DNA from: JBDIBB01 sp039812685
GTDB taxonomy: Bacteria > Acidobacteriota > Vicinamibacteria > Vicinamibacterales > JAFNAJ01
Assembly: GCA_039812685.1 (NCBI GenBank)
Contig: JBDIBB010000001.1
Location: 51,500-115,499 of the forward strand
Direction of reading: 5' to 3'
DNA: 64,000 nt
Shown piece after piece: positions 8,409 to 17,183 of this stretch; the first letter of the stretch is position 1; each line of letters starts with the position of its first letter. Position numbers and translations under genes: made by a program. Below the pieces are notes generated by a model. It worked only from the letters and a program-made list of their open reading frames with translations. It had not been told where the DNA came from and ran no database searches.

Positions 8409-9614
8409 TCAGAACCGTACCGGCAGGTGCCGCTCGATGACGTCGACCAGTTCGTCGGTGTCCAGGGGCTTGACGAGAAGACCGCTGGCGCCGGCCAGCC
8501 GGCACCTGATGCGTTCCGCCAGTCCGCCACCAGTCGTCAGAATCAGCACCGGCACCAGGCGGCTGCGATCCTCGCCGCGGATGGCCCGGCACACCTGGTA
8601 CCCATCCATCAGAGGCATGTCGGCATCGACCATCACGATGTCTGGCGTGAACGAGAGCAGGCGCTGAAGCGCCTCGGGACCGCTGGCGGCGGCCACCACC
8701 GCAAACCGTCGCCGCTCGAGTTCGGACACCACGAAGCCGGTGACGGCAGGACTGTCGTCGACCACCAGGATCGCTCCCCGCGATGGAGCCGGCGAGCCTG
8801 ACGCATCGCCATCGACCTGGTGTGGCGCCGCGATGGAGAACGGCGGCCTGAAGCCGATCGGATGGGATGCCGCCGGCCGGGATCGGGACGTCGTGTCTCC
8901 GGTCTCCGCCGCGGGGCCCGGTTCACCGGGCCCGTCAAACAGATGAAGGACGCTGCCCGGACGCGCCACCTCGCCCGCGACGTCGGCGGGATCGACGCGG
9001 AGCAGTGTCGCGGCGGGCGAGAAGCCCACCACCGTACGCGTCGGCGCCCGCCGGTATTCCGGTGCGCGAAGCTCGCCGCTCCTGTTCCCGGTCGCGCGGG
9101 GTGCGGCGTGACGGTCGGGCAGGAATCCGCGGGCCACCGTGGCGGCACCGGTGGGCTGGGCTGGTGGCGGCGCCGGCGCGGCCAGGCCGCCAGGCGTCTC
9201 GCCGACGGGCGTCGCAGCCTGCTCCGGCGCGCTCGCCTCCTGCGCCTGCGCCGCCCGCTGTCTCAGGGCCGCGAGCGCGGCCAGCGCCTGCGGATGGTCC
9301 GGCTCGAGCGCAAGCGCCTGAGTCACGCACTCGAAGGCTTCGGCGAAACCGGAGGTCACGCTCGCCCGCCACAGCCAGGCCCGCTGGTCGCCCGGATCGC
9401 GGGCCGTGGCCTCGCGCAGCAGGGCCAGGGCTCGCGCGCTGTCACCGTCCCGGGCGGCCGCGGCGCCGTCGCGCAGCCACTGTCCCGCGGTGGCGCGCGG
9501 CCGTTCGCCGGGTGTCGCCGCTTCGGGGTACGGCCCGAGCGAGGTGGCCTCGGCACGCGGCCGGGACGAGACGGGTGCTGGGCGCTGGCGTGGCACAGGA
9601 ACGGGGGATGGCAT
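8409..9614 (-). CDS. TPR protein with C-terminal response-regulator receiver domain
   Basis: Protein of about 401 residues with a tetratricopeptide-like helical region near the N terminus (about 40-125), a long Pro/Ala-rich linker (about 130-280) and a receiver domain at the C terminus (about 285-400). The receiver has the acidic pair in ILVVDDSP, the phosphoacceptor Asp in MVDADMPLMDG and the Lys in LLVKPLD. No output domain follows, so it probably acts through protein contacts. The ATG at 9614 is preferred because the region upstream contains a promoter-like pair and a perfect palindrome; a GTG at 9722 would extend it by 36 Arg-rich residues. It converges with the S41-type gene. Partner kinase not visible. 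Confidence 0.8.
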   Translation of the reverse strand: MPSPVPVPRQRPAPVSSRPRAEATSLGPYPEAATPGERPRATAGQWLRDGAAAARDGDSARALALLREATARDPGDQRAWLWRASVTSGFAEAFECVTQALALEPDHPQALAALAALRQRAAQAQEASAPEQAATPVGETPGGLAAPAPPPAQPTGAATVARGFLPDRHAAPRATGNRSGELRAPEYRRAPTRTVVGFSPAATLLRVDPADVAGEVARPGSVLHLFDGPGEPGPAAETGDTTSRSRPAASHPIGFRPPFSIAAPHQVDGDASGSPAPSRGAILVVDDSPAVTGFVVSELERRRFAVVAAASGPEALQRLLSFTPDIVMVDADMPLMDGYQVCRAIRGEDRSRLVPVLILTTGGGLAERIRCRLAGASGLLVKPLDTDELVDVIERHLPVRF

Positions 9615-9642
9615 GTCGCCGGAGAACCAACGACCGCGACGT

Positions 9643-9664
9643 GCCCGCGCACCGGTGCGCGGGC
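9643..9664. repeat. 22-bp perfect palindrome upstream of the TPR-receiver gene
   Basis: An 11+11 perfect inverted repeat (half-site GCCCGCGCACC) lies 29 bases before the ATG at 9614 and just downstream of the promoter-like elements. It could be an operator for a dimeric regulator or a hairpin in the leader. If the true start were 9722 it would be coding. Confidence 0.5.
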
Positions 9665-9674
9665 GTTCTGCCGC

Positions 9675-9704
9675 ATAATCGTCAGGACCAGGCCGTCGCT
9701 CCAA
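9675..9704 (-). promoter_or_regulatory. Candidate promoter of the TPR-receiver gene
   Basis: On the minus strand, TTGGAG (9704-9699) and GATTAT (9680-9675) are separated by 18 bases. Transcription would begin just before the 22-bp palindrome. A moderate match to a housekeeping promoter. Confidence 0.4.
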
Positions 9705-9768
9705 CGCGGTGGCGATCGTCACGCGTTCGGCTGCGGTATCGTGGCGACGATTCTCCTCGACACGGTCG

Positions 9769-9798
9769 TTGACGCCATTTGCGGCCCGTTGCTATACT
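9769..9798 (+). promoter_or_regulatory. Sigma-70-type promoter of tRNA-Val
   Basis: TTGACG (9769-9774) and TATACT (9793-9798) are spaced by 18 bases, 35 bases ahead of the mature tRNA. It is the best housekeeping-type promoter I found in the window. Confidence 0.75.
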
Positions 9799-9833
9799 GC
9801 GCGTTCGCGCCAACGCGACGGCGTGTGCGCCAA

Positions 9834-9909
9834 AGGCGCGTAGCTCAGTGGTTAGAGCGCCTGCTTGACACGCAGGAGGTCGGTGGTTCGACTCCACTCG
9901 CGCCTACCA
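9834..9909 (+). tRNA. tRNA-Val (anticodon GAC)
   Basis: A 76-nt cloverleaf. The acceptor stem AGGCGCG pairs with CGCGCCT; the anticodon arm is CCTGC-TTGACAC-GCAGG, giving anticodon GAC and hence valine (GUC/GUU). The T arm is GGTGG-TTCGACT-CCACT, and the 3' CCA is encoded. It has its own promoter and lies 118 bases before thrS. Confidence 0.96.
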
Positions 9910-10027
9910 GGCCAGTCCGTCGCCAGGCCCGCCAGGAAGATCGCGGGAGTCCACGTCCGCAAGACGAGTCTCGACGGACTCGACGCGTCCCCGCCTTTTC
10001 CGGGTTTCACTGCACGATCGTAGGACC

Positions 10028-11968
10028 ATGTCCGAGGTTTGCGTCACCCTTCCGGATGGTTCCAGCCGCCGCGTGCCCACGGGAACTCCTGTGGCCGAAG
10101 TAGCGGCAGGGATCGCTCCGCGCCTGGCCAGGGCGGCCATCGCCGCGTCGGTCGACGACCGTCTCGTCGATCTCGGCTACCGTCTGAACGCCGACGCCCG
10201 GCTGCGTCTGATCACGCCGGATGCGCCGGAGGCACTGACCGTCTACCGCCACTCGACGGCCCATCTCATGGCGGCCGCGGTGACCAGCCTCTTTCCCGGC
10301 GCCCAGTGCGGCATCGGCCCCGCCACCGACGACGGCTTCTTCTACGACTTCGTGGTGGAGCGGCCGTTCGTGCCCGAGGATCTCGAGCACATCGAAGCGA
10401 AGATGCGCGAGCTGGCAGCGCAGGATCTGCCGTACGAGCGGCAGATGTGGCCGCGCGAACAGGCCCTGGCCTTCTTCGCGGCGCGCGGCGAGCCCCTGAA
10501 GGTGCAGTTGATCGAGGAGAAGACGGCAGGCCAGGACGTCGTCTCCTGCTACACCATCCGGGATCGCAGCCTGTTCGTCGACTTCTGCGTGGGCCCCCAC
10601 GTCGCCTCCAGCGGCCGCCTCAAGGCGTTCAAGCTCCTGCACGCCTCGAACGCCTACTGGAAGGGTGACGCGCGCAACCAGCCGATGCAGCGCATCTACG
10701 GCACGGCCTTCTTCACGGAGAAGGACCTGCAGGCGTACCTCACGCGCATCGAAGAGGCGAAGAGGCGCGACCACCGGCGCGTGGGCCGCGACCTGCACCT
10801 GTTCACGTTCCACGCCTGGGCGCCGGGCGCCACCTTCTGGCTGGCGCGGGGCACGACGCTCTACCACCTGCTGGCCGACTACATGCGGGAGGTGCTCTTC
10901 CCGGCGGGCTACGTGGAGGTGAAGACGCCGCTGATCTTCAACCGCGCGCTGTGGGAGACCTCGGGGCACTGGTCGCACTACCGCCAGAACATGTTCCTGG
11001 TGGAGTCCGAGGGCGAGCAAATGGGCGTGAAGTCGATGAACTGCCCGGGCCACATGCTCGTGTTCGGCAGCCAGGTGCGCAGCTATCGCGACCTGCCGCT
11101 GCGGCTGCACGAGCAGACGCCGCTGCACCGCAACGAGGCCTCGGGCGTGCTGTCGGGGCTGACGCGTGTCCGGCAGTTCTCGCAGGACGATGCGCACTGC
11201 TTCGTCACCGAGGAGCAGATCGCGGCCGAGGTGGAAGGGCTGTTGCGACTGGTGCAGCGGGTCTACGGCGACTTCGGCCTGAGCTACACCGCCAAACTGT
11301 CGACGCGGCCCGAGGAATTCCTCGGTGAGGTGGCCACCTGGGATCATGCCGAGGCGGCGCTGCGGCAGGCGCTCGAGGCGGCGGGCCAGTCCTTCACGGT
11401 CAACGAAGGCGACGGTGCGTTCTACGGGCCGAAGATCGACTTCGACGTCACCGACGCCATCGGGCGGCAGTGGCAGTGCGCGACGATTCAGCTCGATTAC
11501 CAGTTGCCGCAGCGCTTCGATCTGACGTATGTCGGAGCCGACAACGCCGAGCACCGGCCGGTAGTGATCCATCGGGCGATCTTCGGCAGCTTCGAACGGT
11601 TCATTGCGCTGCTGATCGAGCACTACGGCGGCGCGTTCCCGCTGTGGCTCGCGCCGGTGCAGGCCACCGTGCTGCCGATCGCGGACCGTCACGCCGCCTA
11701 CGCCGGACAGGTGCGCGATCGGCTGGCGGCCGCCGGCCTGCGCGTGGAGGCCGACCTGCGGCAGGAGAAGGTGAACCTCAAGATCCGGGAGGCGCAGCTG
11801 CAGAAGATTCCCTACATGCTCGTGGTAGGCGATCGCGAGGCGGCCAGCGGCCAGGTGGCGGTGCGCAGCCGGGGAGCCGGCGATCTGGGCGCCGCGGCGG
11901 TAGACGTGGTGATCTCGCGCCTGCAGGACGAGATCCGCGCCAAGGGGCTGGAACGGACGGTCAGCTAG
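10028..11968 (+). CDS. thrS: Threonine--tRNA ligase
   Basis: Cytoplasmic class II aminoacyl-tRNA synthetase charging tRNA-Thr; 646 residues, normal for the family. In order: TGS domain (about 1-62), editing (SAD) domain with [11 protein letters not shown] and CVGPHV, catalytic core (about 265-535) with [20 protein letters not shown] and FSQDDAH carrying the zinc-binding Cys/His ligands, and an anticodon-binding domain (about 545-640, [10 protein letters not shown]). The ATG at 10028 has TAGGA just upstream. It heads the translation cluster thrS-infC-rpmI-rplT-pheST, an order shared by many bacteria. Synthesis may be controlled by the 118-base leader, but I cannot identify the mechanism. Confidence 0.97.
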   Translation: MSEVCVTLPDGSSRRVPTGTPVAEVAAGIAPRLARAAIAASVDDRLVDLGYRLNADARLRLITPDAPEALTVYRHSTAHLMAAAVTSLFPGAQCGIGPATDDGFFYDFVVERPFVPEDLEHIEAKMRELAAQDLPYERQMWPREQALAFFAARGEPLKVQLIEEKTAGQDVVSCYTIRDRSLFVDFCVGPHVASSGRLKAFKLLHASNAYWKGDARNQPMQRIYGTAFFTEKDLQAYLTRIEEAKRRDHRRVGRDLHLFTFHAWAPGATFWLARGTTLYHLLADYMREVLFPAGYVEVKTPLIFNRALWETSGHWSHYRQNMFLVESEGEQMGVKSMNCPGHMLVFGSQVRSYRDLPLRLHEQTPLHRNEASGVLSGLTRVRQFSQDDAHCFVTEEQIAAEVEGLLRLVQRVYGDFGLSYTAKLSTRPEEFLGEVATWDHAEAALRQALEAAGQSFTVNEGDGAFYGPKIDFDVTDAIGRQWQCATIQLDYQLPQRFDLTYVGADNAEHRPVVIHRAIFGSFERFIALLIEHYGGAFPLWLAPVQATVLPIADRHAAYAGQVRDRLAAAGLRVEADLRQEKVNLKIREAQLQKIPYMLVVGDREAASGQVAVRSRGAGDLGAAAVDVVISRLQDEIRAKGLERTVS

Positions 11969-11981
11969 CGGCCGTCATCCA

Positions 11982-11996
11982 AGGGAGGCAGCTATC
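11982..11996 (+). promoter_or_regulatory. Ribosome-binding site deciding the ATC start of infC
   Basis: A near-ideal AGGGAGG followed by 5 bases and ATC, 21 bases before and in frame with the first ATG of infC. This matches the autoregulated rare-start arrangement known for infC. Confidence 0.75.
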
Positions 11997-12617
11997 GCAT
12001 TCGAACGTCCAGGCATGCGCGGCCCGCGGCGCGACGACCGCGTCCGCGTCAACGAACGCATCCGCGTGCGCGAGGTGCGCGTCATCGACGAGACGGGCGA
12101 ACAGCTCGGCATCATGACGCCGCAGCAGGCGCTCGCCATCGCGCGCCAGAAGAGCCTCGACCTCGTCGAGGTCTCGGCCACCGCGGTTCCACCGGTCTGC
12201 CGCATCATGGACTACGGCCGCTTCCAGTACCTGGAGCAGAAGCGGCAGCGACAGGCCAAGAAGAACCAGAAGGTGATCGAGGTCAAGGAAGTCAAGTTCC
12301 GTCCGAAGGTCGACGAGCACGACTACCAGTTCAAGAAGCGCAACATCGAGCGCTTCCTGGGTGACGGCGACAAGGTGAAGGCGGTGGTGTTCTTCCGCGG
12401 GCGCGAGATCGCGCACCCGGAGATCGGACGCCGCATCCTCGAGCGGCTGCTGCAGGAACTCAGCGAGGTGGCGGTCGCCGAGACGCTGCCCAAGCTCGAG
12501 GGCAATCAGATGAGCACGATCCTGACGCAGCGGCCCGGCCTGAAGCGCGCGGCGGCCGCCGCCCCGGCCCAGGCCGCAGCGGCACCGGTCCGGCGAACCG
12601 ACGACACGCAAGCGTGA
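11994..12617 (+). CDS. infC: Translation initiation factor IF-3 (ATC start)
   Basis: IF-3 binds the 30S subunit and enforces correct start-codon choice. Two domains are clear: the N domain ([20 protein letters not shown]) and the C domain ([33 protein letters not shown]), followed by an Ala/Pro-rich tail of about 35 residues. The first ATG is at 12015 and lacks a Shine-Dalgarno, whereas AGGGAGG at 11982-11988 sits 5 bases before an in-frame ATC at 11994. Rare start codons in infC allow IF-3 to repress its own translation in other bacteria, so I take 11994 (207 residues). Confidence 0.93.
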   Translation: MAFERPGMRGPRRDDRVRVNERIRVREVRVIDETGEQLGIMTPQQALAIARQKSLDLVEVSATAVPPVCRIMDYGRFQYLEQKRQRQAKKNQKVIEVKEVKFRPKVDEHDYQFKKRNIERFLGDGDKVKAVVFFRGREIAHPEIGRRILERLLQELSEVAVAETLPKLEGNQMSTILTQRPGLKRAAAAAPAQAAAAPVRRTDDTQA

Positions 12618-12640
12618 GCAGCACGGAGCAAGAGACCATC

Positions 12641-12838
12641 ATGCCGAAGTTGAAGAGCCATCGTGGCGCGGCCAAGCGTTTCAAGCGGACCGCGACGGGC
12701 AAGTTCAAGCGCAGCAGCGCCTTCAAGCGCCACATCCTGTCGTCGAAGACCACCAAGCGCAAGCGCTCCCTGCGTGGCATGACGCTCGTGTCCGAACAGG
12801 ATCAGAAGGTCCTGGAGCGCATGCTGCCCTACAAATGA
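12641..12838 (+). CDS. rpmI: 50S ribosomal protein L35
   Basis: Small basic ribosomal protein of 65 residues with the conserved start [17 protein letters not shown] and the segment [16 protein letters not shown]. It lies 23 bases after infC and 54 before rplT, the standard operon. A GTG at 12614 would add nine non-conserved residues; the ATG at 12641 gives the canonical N terminus. Confidence 0.97.
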   Translation: MPKLKSHRGAAKRFKRTATGKFKRSSAFKRHILSSKTTKRKRSLRGMTLVSEQDQKVLERMLPYK

Positions 12839-12892
12839 GGAACGGTCGGATCTCGCGCGGCGTCCTGCGCACGCGCCGGAGTAAGTGACGTC

Positions 12893-13261
12893 ATGTCTCG
12901 TGTCAAGCGTGGAACCGTCCGGCGCGCCAAGCGTCAGCGTGTGCTCGCCCGTGCCAAGGGCTTCTTCCAGACCAAGAGCAAGCTCTACCGCGCCGCGAAA
13001 GAGGCGGTGGACAAATCGCTCGGCTACGCGTACGTGGGCCGCAAGCTGCGCAAGCGCGACTTCCGCCGTCTGTGGATCGTGCGCATCAACGCCGCGGCGC
13101 GCGAGCAGGGGCTCACCTATCGCGAGCTGATGCACGGGCTGAAGACCGCCGGGATCGATCTCGACCGCAAGATGCTGGCCGATCTCGCCGCCACGCAGCC
13201 CGACGCGTTCGCGGGCGTGGTGGCCAAGGCGAAGGCCGCGACCGCCGGCGCCACCGTCTAG
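12893..13261 (+). CDS. rplT: 50S ribosomal protein L20
   Basis: Ribosomal protein of 122 residues that binds 23S rRNA early in assembly. The conserved N-terminal extension (MSRVKRGTVRRAKRQ), the stretch AKGFFQTKSKLYRAAKEAV and LWIVRINAAAREQGLTY are all present. L20 represses its own operon in several bacteria by binding the leader; I could not identify a site here. Two strong hairpins follow before pheS. Confidence 0.97.
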   Translation: MSRVKRGTVRRAKRQRVLARAKGFFQTKSKLYRAAKEAVDKSLGYAYVGRKLRKRDFRRLWIVRINAAAREQGLTYRELMHGLKTAGIDLDRKMLADLAATQPDAFAGVVAKAKAATAGATV

Positions 13262-13273
13262 CCACGCGGCATC

Positions 13274-13363
13274 GGGCCGGGGTGCGGCCACCAGTCCGGG
13301 AACCGCACCGTCCGGCCCCTGTTGCGCCCGGACGTGAGGCGCGGGTCGCGCCCCCGGTCCGGG
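13274..13363 (+). promoter_or_regulatory. Two tandem hairpins between rplT and pheS
   Basis: The first hairpin pairs 13274-13287 with 13303-13318: two perfect 7-bp blocks, GGGCCGG and GGTGCGG, with a 2-base bulge on the 3' side and a 15-base loop. The second pairs CCCGGAC (13327-13333) with GTCCGGG (13357-13363) and encloses a 6-bp GGCGCG stem. No T-tract follows, so a factor-independent terminator is unlikely. A regulatory leader or processing site for pheST is possible. Confidence 0.45.
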
Positions 13364-13378
13364 CCCTGACCAGTCTCC

Positions 13379-14461
13379 ATGAGCGACGCGTCCCCCATCG
13401 CCAGCCTGCGCCGGCAATTCGACGAGGCGCTCGGCGCCGCCACCTCCGAGCGCGAGATCCAGGCGGTCCGTGATCGCTTCCTCGGCCGCCGGAGCGGCCT
13501 GATCACGGCGCTGTTCGCCGGTCTCGACCAGGCCTCGCCCGAGGCGCGCCGCGAGACGGGGCGCCTGATCAACGGGCTGAAACGGCACGTCGAGACGGCC
13601 CTCGACGCGCGCCACGAGGCGCTGTCGGCCGTGCGGCCCGTGGCCTCACCCGTCGACGTCACGCTGCCGGGCCGGCGGCCCGCGTCCGGACACCGCCACC
13701 CGCTCACCGTCACCCGCGAGCGCATCGAGGGCATCTTCGCGCGCTGGGGCTACGAGATCCTCGACGGGCCCGAGACCGAGGACGACTGGCACTGCTTCGA
13801 GGCGCTGAACATGCCGCCCGAACATCCCGCGCGCGACATGCAGGACACGCTCTACCTCGAGCGGCCCTTCAGCCGCGTGGCGCCGGCCGTCGAGGGCCCG
13901 CGCATGCCGCCGGTCGGACTCCCCGCGACGCTGCTGCGCACGCACACCTCGGCGATGCAGATCCGTTACATGGAACGGCACGACCCGCCGATCCGGATCA
14001 TCGCCCCGGGTCGCGTCTACCGCCGCGACAACCTCGACGTGACCCATACGCCGATGTTCCAGCAGGTGGAGGGCCTCGTCGTCGGCCGCGGCGTGACGAT
14101 GGGCGACCTCAAGGGCACCATCGTGGCGTTCCTGCGGGAGCTGTTCGGCCCGAAGACCAACGCCGTCTTCCGCCCGAGCTTCTTCCCCTATACGGAGCCC
14201 TCCGCCGACGTCTTCGCCACCTGCCACAAGTGCCGCGGCGAGGGGTGCGCGATGTGCAAACGAACCGGCTTCATCGAGGTGCTGGGCTGCGGCATGGTGC
14301 ATCCGGCCGTCTACGAGGCCGTCGGCTATCCCCCCGGTGTGTACACCGGGTTCGCCTTCGGCATGGGCATCGAACGGCTGGCCCTGATCGACTACGGCGT
14401 GGACGACATCCGCCTGTTCTACGAGAACGACCTGCGATTCCTGGAGCAGTTCCCGGTGTGA
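13379..14461 (+). CDS. pheS: Phenylalanine--tRNA ligase alpha subunit
   Basis: Catalytic subunit of the alpha2-beta2 class II synthetase; 360 residues. The N-terminal coiled coil (about 1-90) is followed by the catalytic domain: LLRTHTSAMQIRYME (motif 1 region), THTPMFQQVEGLVV (motif 2) and GFAFGMGIERLALIDYG (motif 3). A CxxC...CxxC pair (CHKCRGEGCAMC, about 282-293) forms a probable zinc knuckle, seen in PheS of several phyla. The stop overlaps the pheT start by 4 bases. Confidence 0.97.
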   Translation: MSDASPIASLRRQFDEALGAATSEREIQAVRDRFLGRRSGLITALFAGLDQASPEARRETGRLINGLKRHVETALDARHEALSAVRPVASPVDVTLPGRRPASGHRHPLTVTRERIEGIFARWGYEILDGPETEDDWHCFEALNMPPEHPARDMQDTLYLERPFSRVAPAVEGPRMPPVGLPATLLRTHTSAMQIRYMERHDPPIRIIAPGRVYRRDNLDVTHTPMFQQVEGLVVGRGVTMGDLKGTIVAFLRELFGPKTNAVFRPSFFPYTEPSADVFATCHKCRGEGCAMCKRTGFIEVLGCGMVHPAVYEAVGYPPGVYTGFAFGMGIERLALIDYGVDDIRLFYENDLRFLEQFPV

Positions 14462-16527
14462 GAATCCTCGTTTCCTGGCTTCGAGACTTCGTCGACGTCA
14501 CCGTCCCCGTGAAGGATCTCGCGTGGGATCTCAACCTGTGCGGGTTCGAGGTGGCGAGCCTCGAGCCGATCCCCGCGGCCGGCGGCCCCGAAGACGCGGT
14601 GCTCGACTTCGAGATCACCGCCAACCGGCCCGACTGTCTCAGCGTTCTCGGCATCGCACGTGAGGCGGCCACGCGGTACCAGTTGCCGCTGAAGGCCCCG
14701 GCCGCACCGCCGCTGCGCGGGTCCGAGGACGCGCTCGACGGCCTGACGGTCACCATCGAGGACGCCCAGGCGTGCCCGCGCTACACGGCCGCAATCGCCG
14801 ACGTGCAGGTGGCGCCTTCACCGCCCTGGCTGGCGCGACGTCTGGAAGCCGCCGGCGTGCGCCCGATCAACAACGTGGTCGACGTCACCAACTACGTGCT
14901 GATCGAGACTGGGCACCCGCTGCACGCCTTCGACCTCGCGCGCCTGGGCGGCGCCGAGCTGCGCATCCGGCGCGCGCTGGCCGGTGAACGGCTCACCACG
15001 CTCGACGGCCAGAACCGGATCCTGTCGTCCGAGATGCTCGTGATCGCCGACGCCACCCGCCCGCAGGCCCTGGGCGGCCTGATGGGCGGCGCCGACTCCG
15101 AGGTCCGGAGCGACACGACGGCGATTGCGCTCGAGAGCGCCTACTTCCAGGCGCTTCCGGTCCGCCGCACGTCCAAGCACCTGGGGCTCTCCACCGAGGC
15201 GTCGTACCGCTTCGAACGGGGCGCCGACATCGACGCGCCGCTGCGCGCGCTGGCCCGGGCGTGCCATCTGATCGAGCAGGTCGGCGCCGGACGCGTCCGC
15301 GACAACTGGATCGATGCCTACCCCGGACAGCGCCCCCGCACCGTTGTCGGTCTGTCGGTGCGGGCTGCCGGACGGTTCCTCGGGCGCGAGGTGCCGGCGG
15401 CCGACGTGGATCGCATCCTCGCGTCGCTGGGATTCGCCATCGACGCCCGTGGCGACGACCACCGCCGCGTCACGGTTCCCACCTGGCGGGCCGACGTCAC
15501 CCGCGAGGTCGACCTCTACGAGGAGATCGCGCGCCACGACGGCTACGATCGGCTGCCGCTCACCTTCCCCGCGGTGGTGCAGGCGCCGGCGGCGCCGGCC
15601 CGGCGCCTCGAAGTGGAACGCGCGGCGAAACGGCTGGCCGCCCGCGCGGGCTTCTCCGAGGCGGTCACCTTCACGTTCATCGAGCGCGAGGCTGCGGCGG
15701 TCTTCGCCGACGCGACACAACTGGTGGCGATCGCCAACCCGCTGTCGGAGAGCTTCGCCGTGCTGCGTCCCTCCCTGCTGTCGGGCCTGATCGACGCGCT
15801 CGGCCACAACCGGCGCCGCGAACGCCGCGACGTCCAGCTCTACGAGACCGGCACGCGGTTCCTCGTCGATCGCGGCGAGACGCGTGGCCTCGGCCTCGCC
15901 TGGCTCGGCGCCGCGGCCGGAGAACACTGGAGCGGCACCGGCCGCCCGGTGGACTTCTTCGACATGAAGGGCGCGGTGGAGGCCGTGTGCGAGGGCCTCG
16001 GACTGGGCGCGGCAGAGACGGTGCCCGCCGAACGCCCGTGGCTCGTCGAAGGACGCGCGGCGGAGATCCGGGTCGCCACCGGCGACGCCCCCGCGACCGT
16101 CGCCGTGCTCGGCCAGCTCCACCCGCGCGTCGCCGAGGCGCGCGGCCTGCCGGCCACCGAGCCGGTCTACGTGGCCGAAGTCGATCTCGACGCGCTCGAT
16201 CCCTGCATCTCGCCTGGCGAAGACACCACCGTGCGGCCGCTGCCGCGCCATCCGTCGATCGTCCGCGACCTCTCGATCGTGGTTCCGGACGGCTTGCCGG
16301 CATCGGCGCTTCGTGACACCATTCGGCGGTCCGGGCCGCCGACGCTGGCAGGCGCGCGCGAGTTCGCACGCTATCAGGGCAGGGGCGTGCCCGAGGGACT
16401 GGTCAGCCTCTCCTTCCGGCTCACGTTCCGGGCGGCCGATCGGACGCTGACCGACAGCGAGGTTCAACAGGCGGTGGACACGGTGCTCGCCGCCCTCACC
16501 GCGGCTCACGGCGCCCGACTGCGCTGA
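14458..16527 (+). CDS. pheT: Phenylalanine--tRNA ligase beta subunit, short form
   Basis: Beta subunit, 689 residues instead of the usual roughly 800. It starts MRILVSWLRDFVDV, then goes within about 45 residues to DFEITANRPDCLSVLGIARE. The B2 (EMAP-II-like tRNA-binding OB) domain that normally lies between is therefore absent. The B3/B4 editing region, the B5 domain, the inactive core and the C-terminal FDX-ACB anticodon-binding domain (PLPRHPSIVRDLSIVVP to the end) are present. The GTG at 14458 overlaps the pheS stop (GTGA), the usual coupling. Truncation by error is unlikely because the remaining frame is intact. Confidence 0.95.
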   Translation: MRILVSWLRDFVDVTVPVKDLAWDLNLCGFEVASLEPIPAAGGPEDAVLDFEITANRPDCLSVLGIAREAATRYQLPLKAPAAPPLRGSEDALDGLTVTIEDAQACPRYTAAIADVQVAPSPPWLARRLEAAGVRPINNVVDVTNYVLIETGHPLHAFDLARLGGAELRIRRALAGERLTTLDGQNRILSSEMLVIADATRPQALGGLMGGADSEVRSDTTAIALESAYFQALPVRRTSKHLGLSTEASYRFERGADIDAPLRALARACHLIEQVGAGRVRDNWIDAYPGQRPRTVVGLSVRAAGRFLGREVPAADVDRILASLGFAIDARGDDHRRVTVPTWRADVTREVDLYEEIARHDGYDRLPLTFPAVVQAPAAPARRLEVERAAKRLAARAGFSEAVTFTFIEREAAAVFADATQLVAIANPLSESFAVLRPSLLSGLIDALGHNRRRERRDVQLYETGTRFLVDRGETRGLGLAWLGAAAGEHWSGTGRPVDFFDMKGAVEAVCEGLGLGAAETVPAERPWLVEGRAAEIRVATGDAPATVAVLGQLHPRVAEARGLPATEPVYVAEVDLDALDPCISPGEDTTVRPLPRHPSIVRDLSIVVPDGLPASALRDTIRRSGPPTLAGAREFARYQGRGVPEGLVSLSFRLTFRAADRTLTDSEVQQAVDTVLAALTAAHGARLR

Positions 16528-16550
16528 GGTCGCCGCCGCACGGAAGTCCC

Positions 16551-16832
16551 ATGACCGTCAAGACCGGACGCGCCATCGACCTCGAGCCCCTGGAGCGGCT
16601 CGAAGGCAAGATCCGCAAGCTCGTGGCGATTGTCGAACAACTGCGGACCGACCGGACGTCACTGGCCGACGAGAACGCGCGCCTCCAGGTGCAGGTCGAT
16701 GCGCTCCAGTCGAAGATCGCCGACACGGAGGCGCAGGCTGGCGCCGAGCTGCTCGCCCTGCGCGAGGAGCGCGACCGCGTGCGCGATCGCGTCGCGTCGC
16801 TGCTCGAGCAGGTCGACGCGCTGGAGCTCTGA
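16551..16832 (+). CDS. Short coiled-coil protein, ZapB-like
   Basis: A 93-residue protein almost entirely predicted as a heptad coiled coil (for example LERLEGKIRKLVAIVEQL and LLALREERDRVRDRVASLL). Its position directly before zapA suggests a FtsZ-ring associated factor such as ZapB. That is an inference from size, coiled coil and context, since such sequences have low information. It lies 23 bases after pheT and 11 before zapA. Confidence 0.75.
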   Translation: MTVKTGRAIDLEPLERLEGKIRKLVAIVEQLRTDRTSLADENARLQVQVDALQSKIADTEAQAGAELLALREERDRVRDRVASLLEQVDALEL

Positions 16833-16843
16833 TCGCCACGTCC

Positions 16844-17182
16844 ATGGCCGAGCCCCTCCGCGTCGTGCCGGTCGAGATCCTCGGGCTGCGGTATCCGATC
16901 CGCAGCGCCCTCGATCCGGACTACGTCGTGGAACTGGCCGCTTACGTCGACGCGAAGATGCAGGCGGCCTCCGACGAGAACAGTCCGGACGATGCCGTGA
17001 AGGTGGCGGTGCTCGCCGCGTTGAACATCGCCGACGAGTTGTTCCGGGCGCGCGAGGGCGAGGGATCCCCGCCGCGTCAGGGCGAAGAGATGCGCGAGCG
17101 GATCGAGGCGCTGGAACTCACGCTCGATCGCGCGCTCGGGATGGTCCGTCCGCCCCTTGCGGCTCCCACGGGAACGGACTAG
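16844..17182 (+). CDS. zapA: Cell division protein ZapA
   Basis: A 112-residue ZapA-family protein that bundles FtsZ filaments. The N-terminal globular domain reads VVPVEILGLRYPIRS and YVVELAAYVDAKMQ, followed by AVLAALNIADELF and a C-terminal helix used for dimerisation. It is followed by a structured non-coding region and rny. Confidence 0.9.
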   Translation: MAEPLRVVPVEILGLRYPIRSALDPDYVVELAAYVDAKMQAASDENSPDDAVKVAVLAALNIADELFRAREGEGSPPRQGEEMRERIEALELTLDRALGMVRPPLAAPTGTD

Positions 17183-17183
17183 A

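Noticed and set aside
9965..9982. Hairpin CGAGTC-TCGACG-GACTCG between tRNA-Val and thrS
   Set aside because: Short stem, no T-tract and no sign of conservation; not enough to call a terminator or attenuator.
11969..11993. Separate short gene between thrS and infC
   Set aside because: The 25 bases hold only the infC ribosome-binding site.
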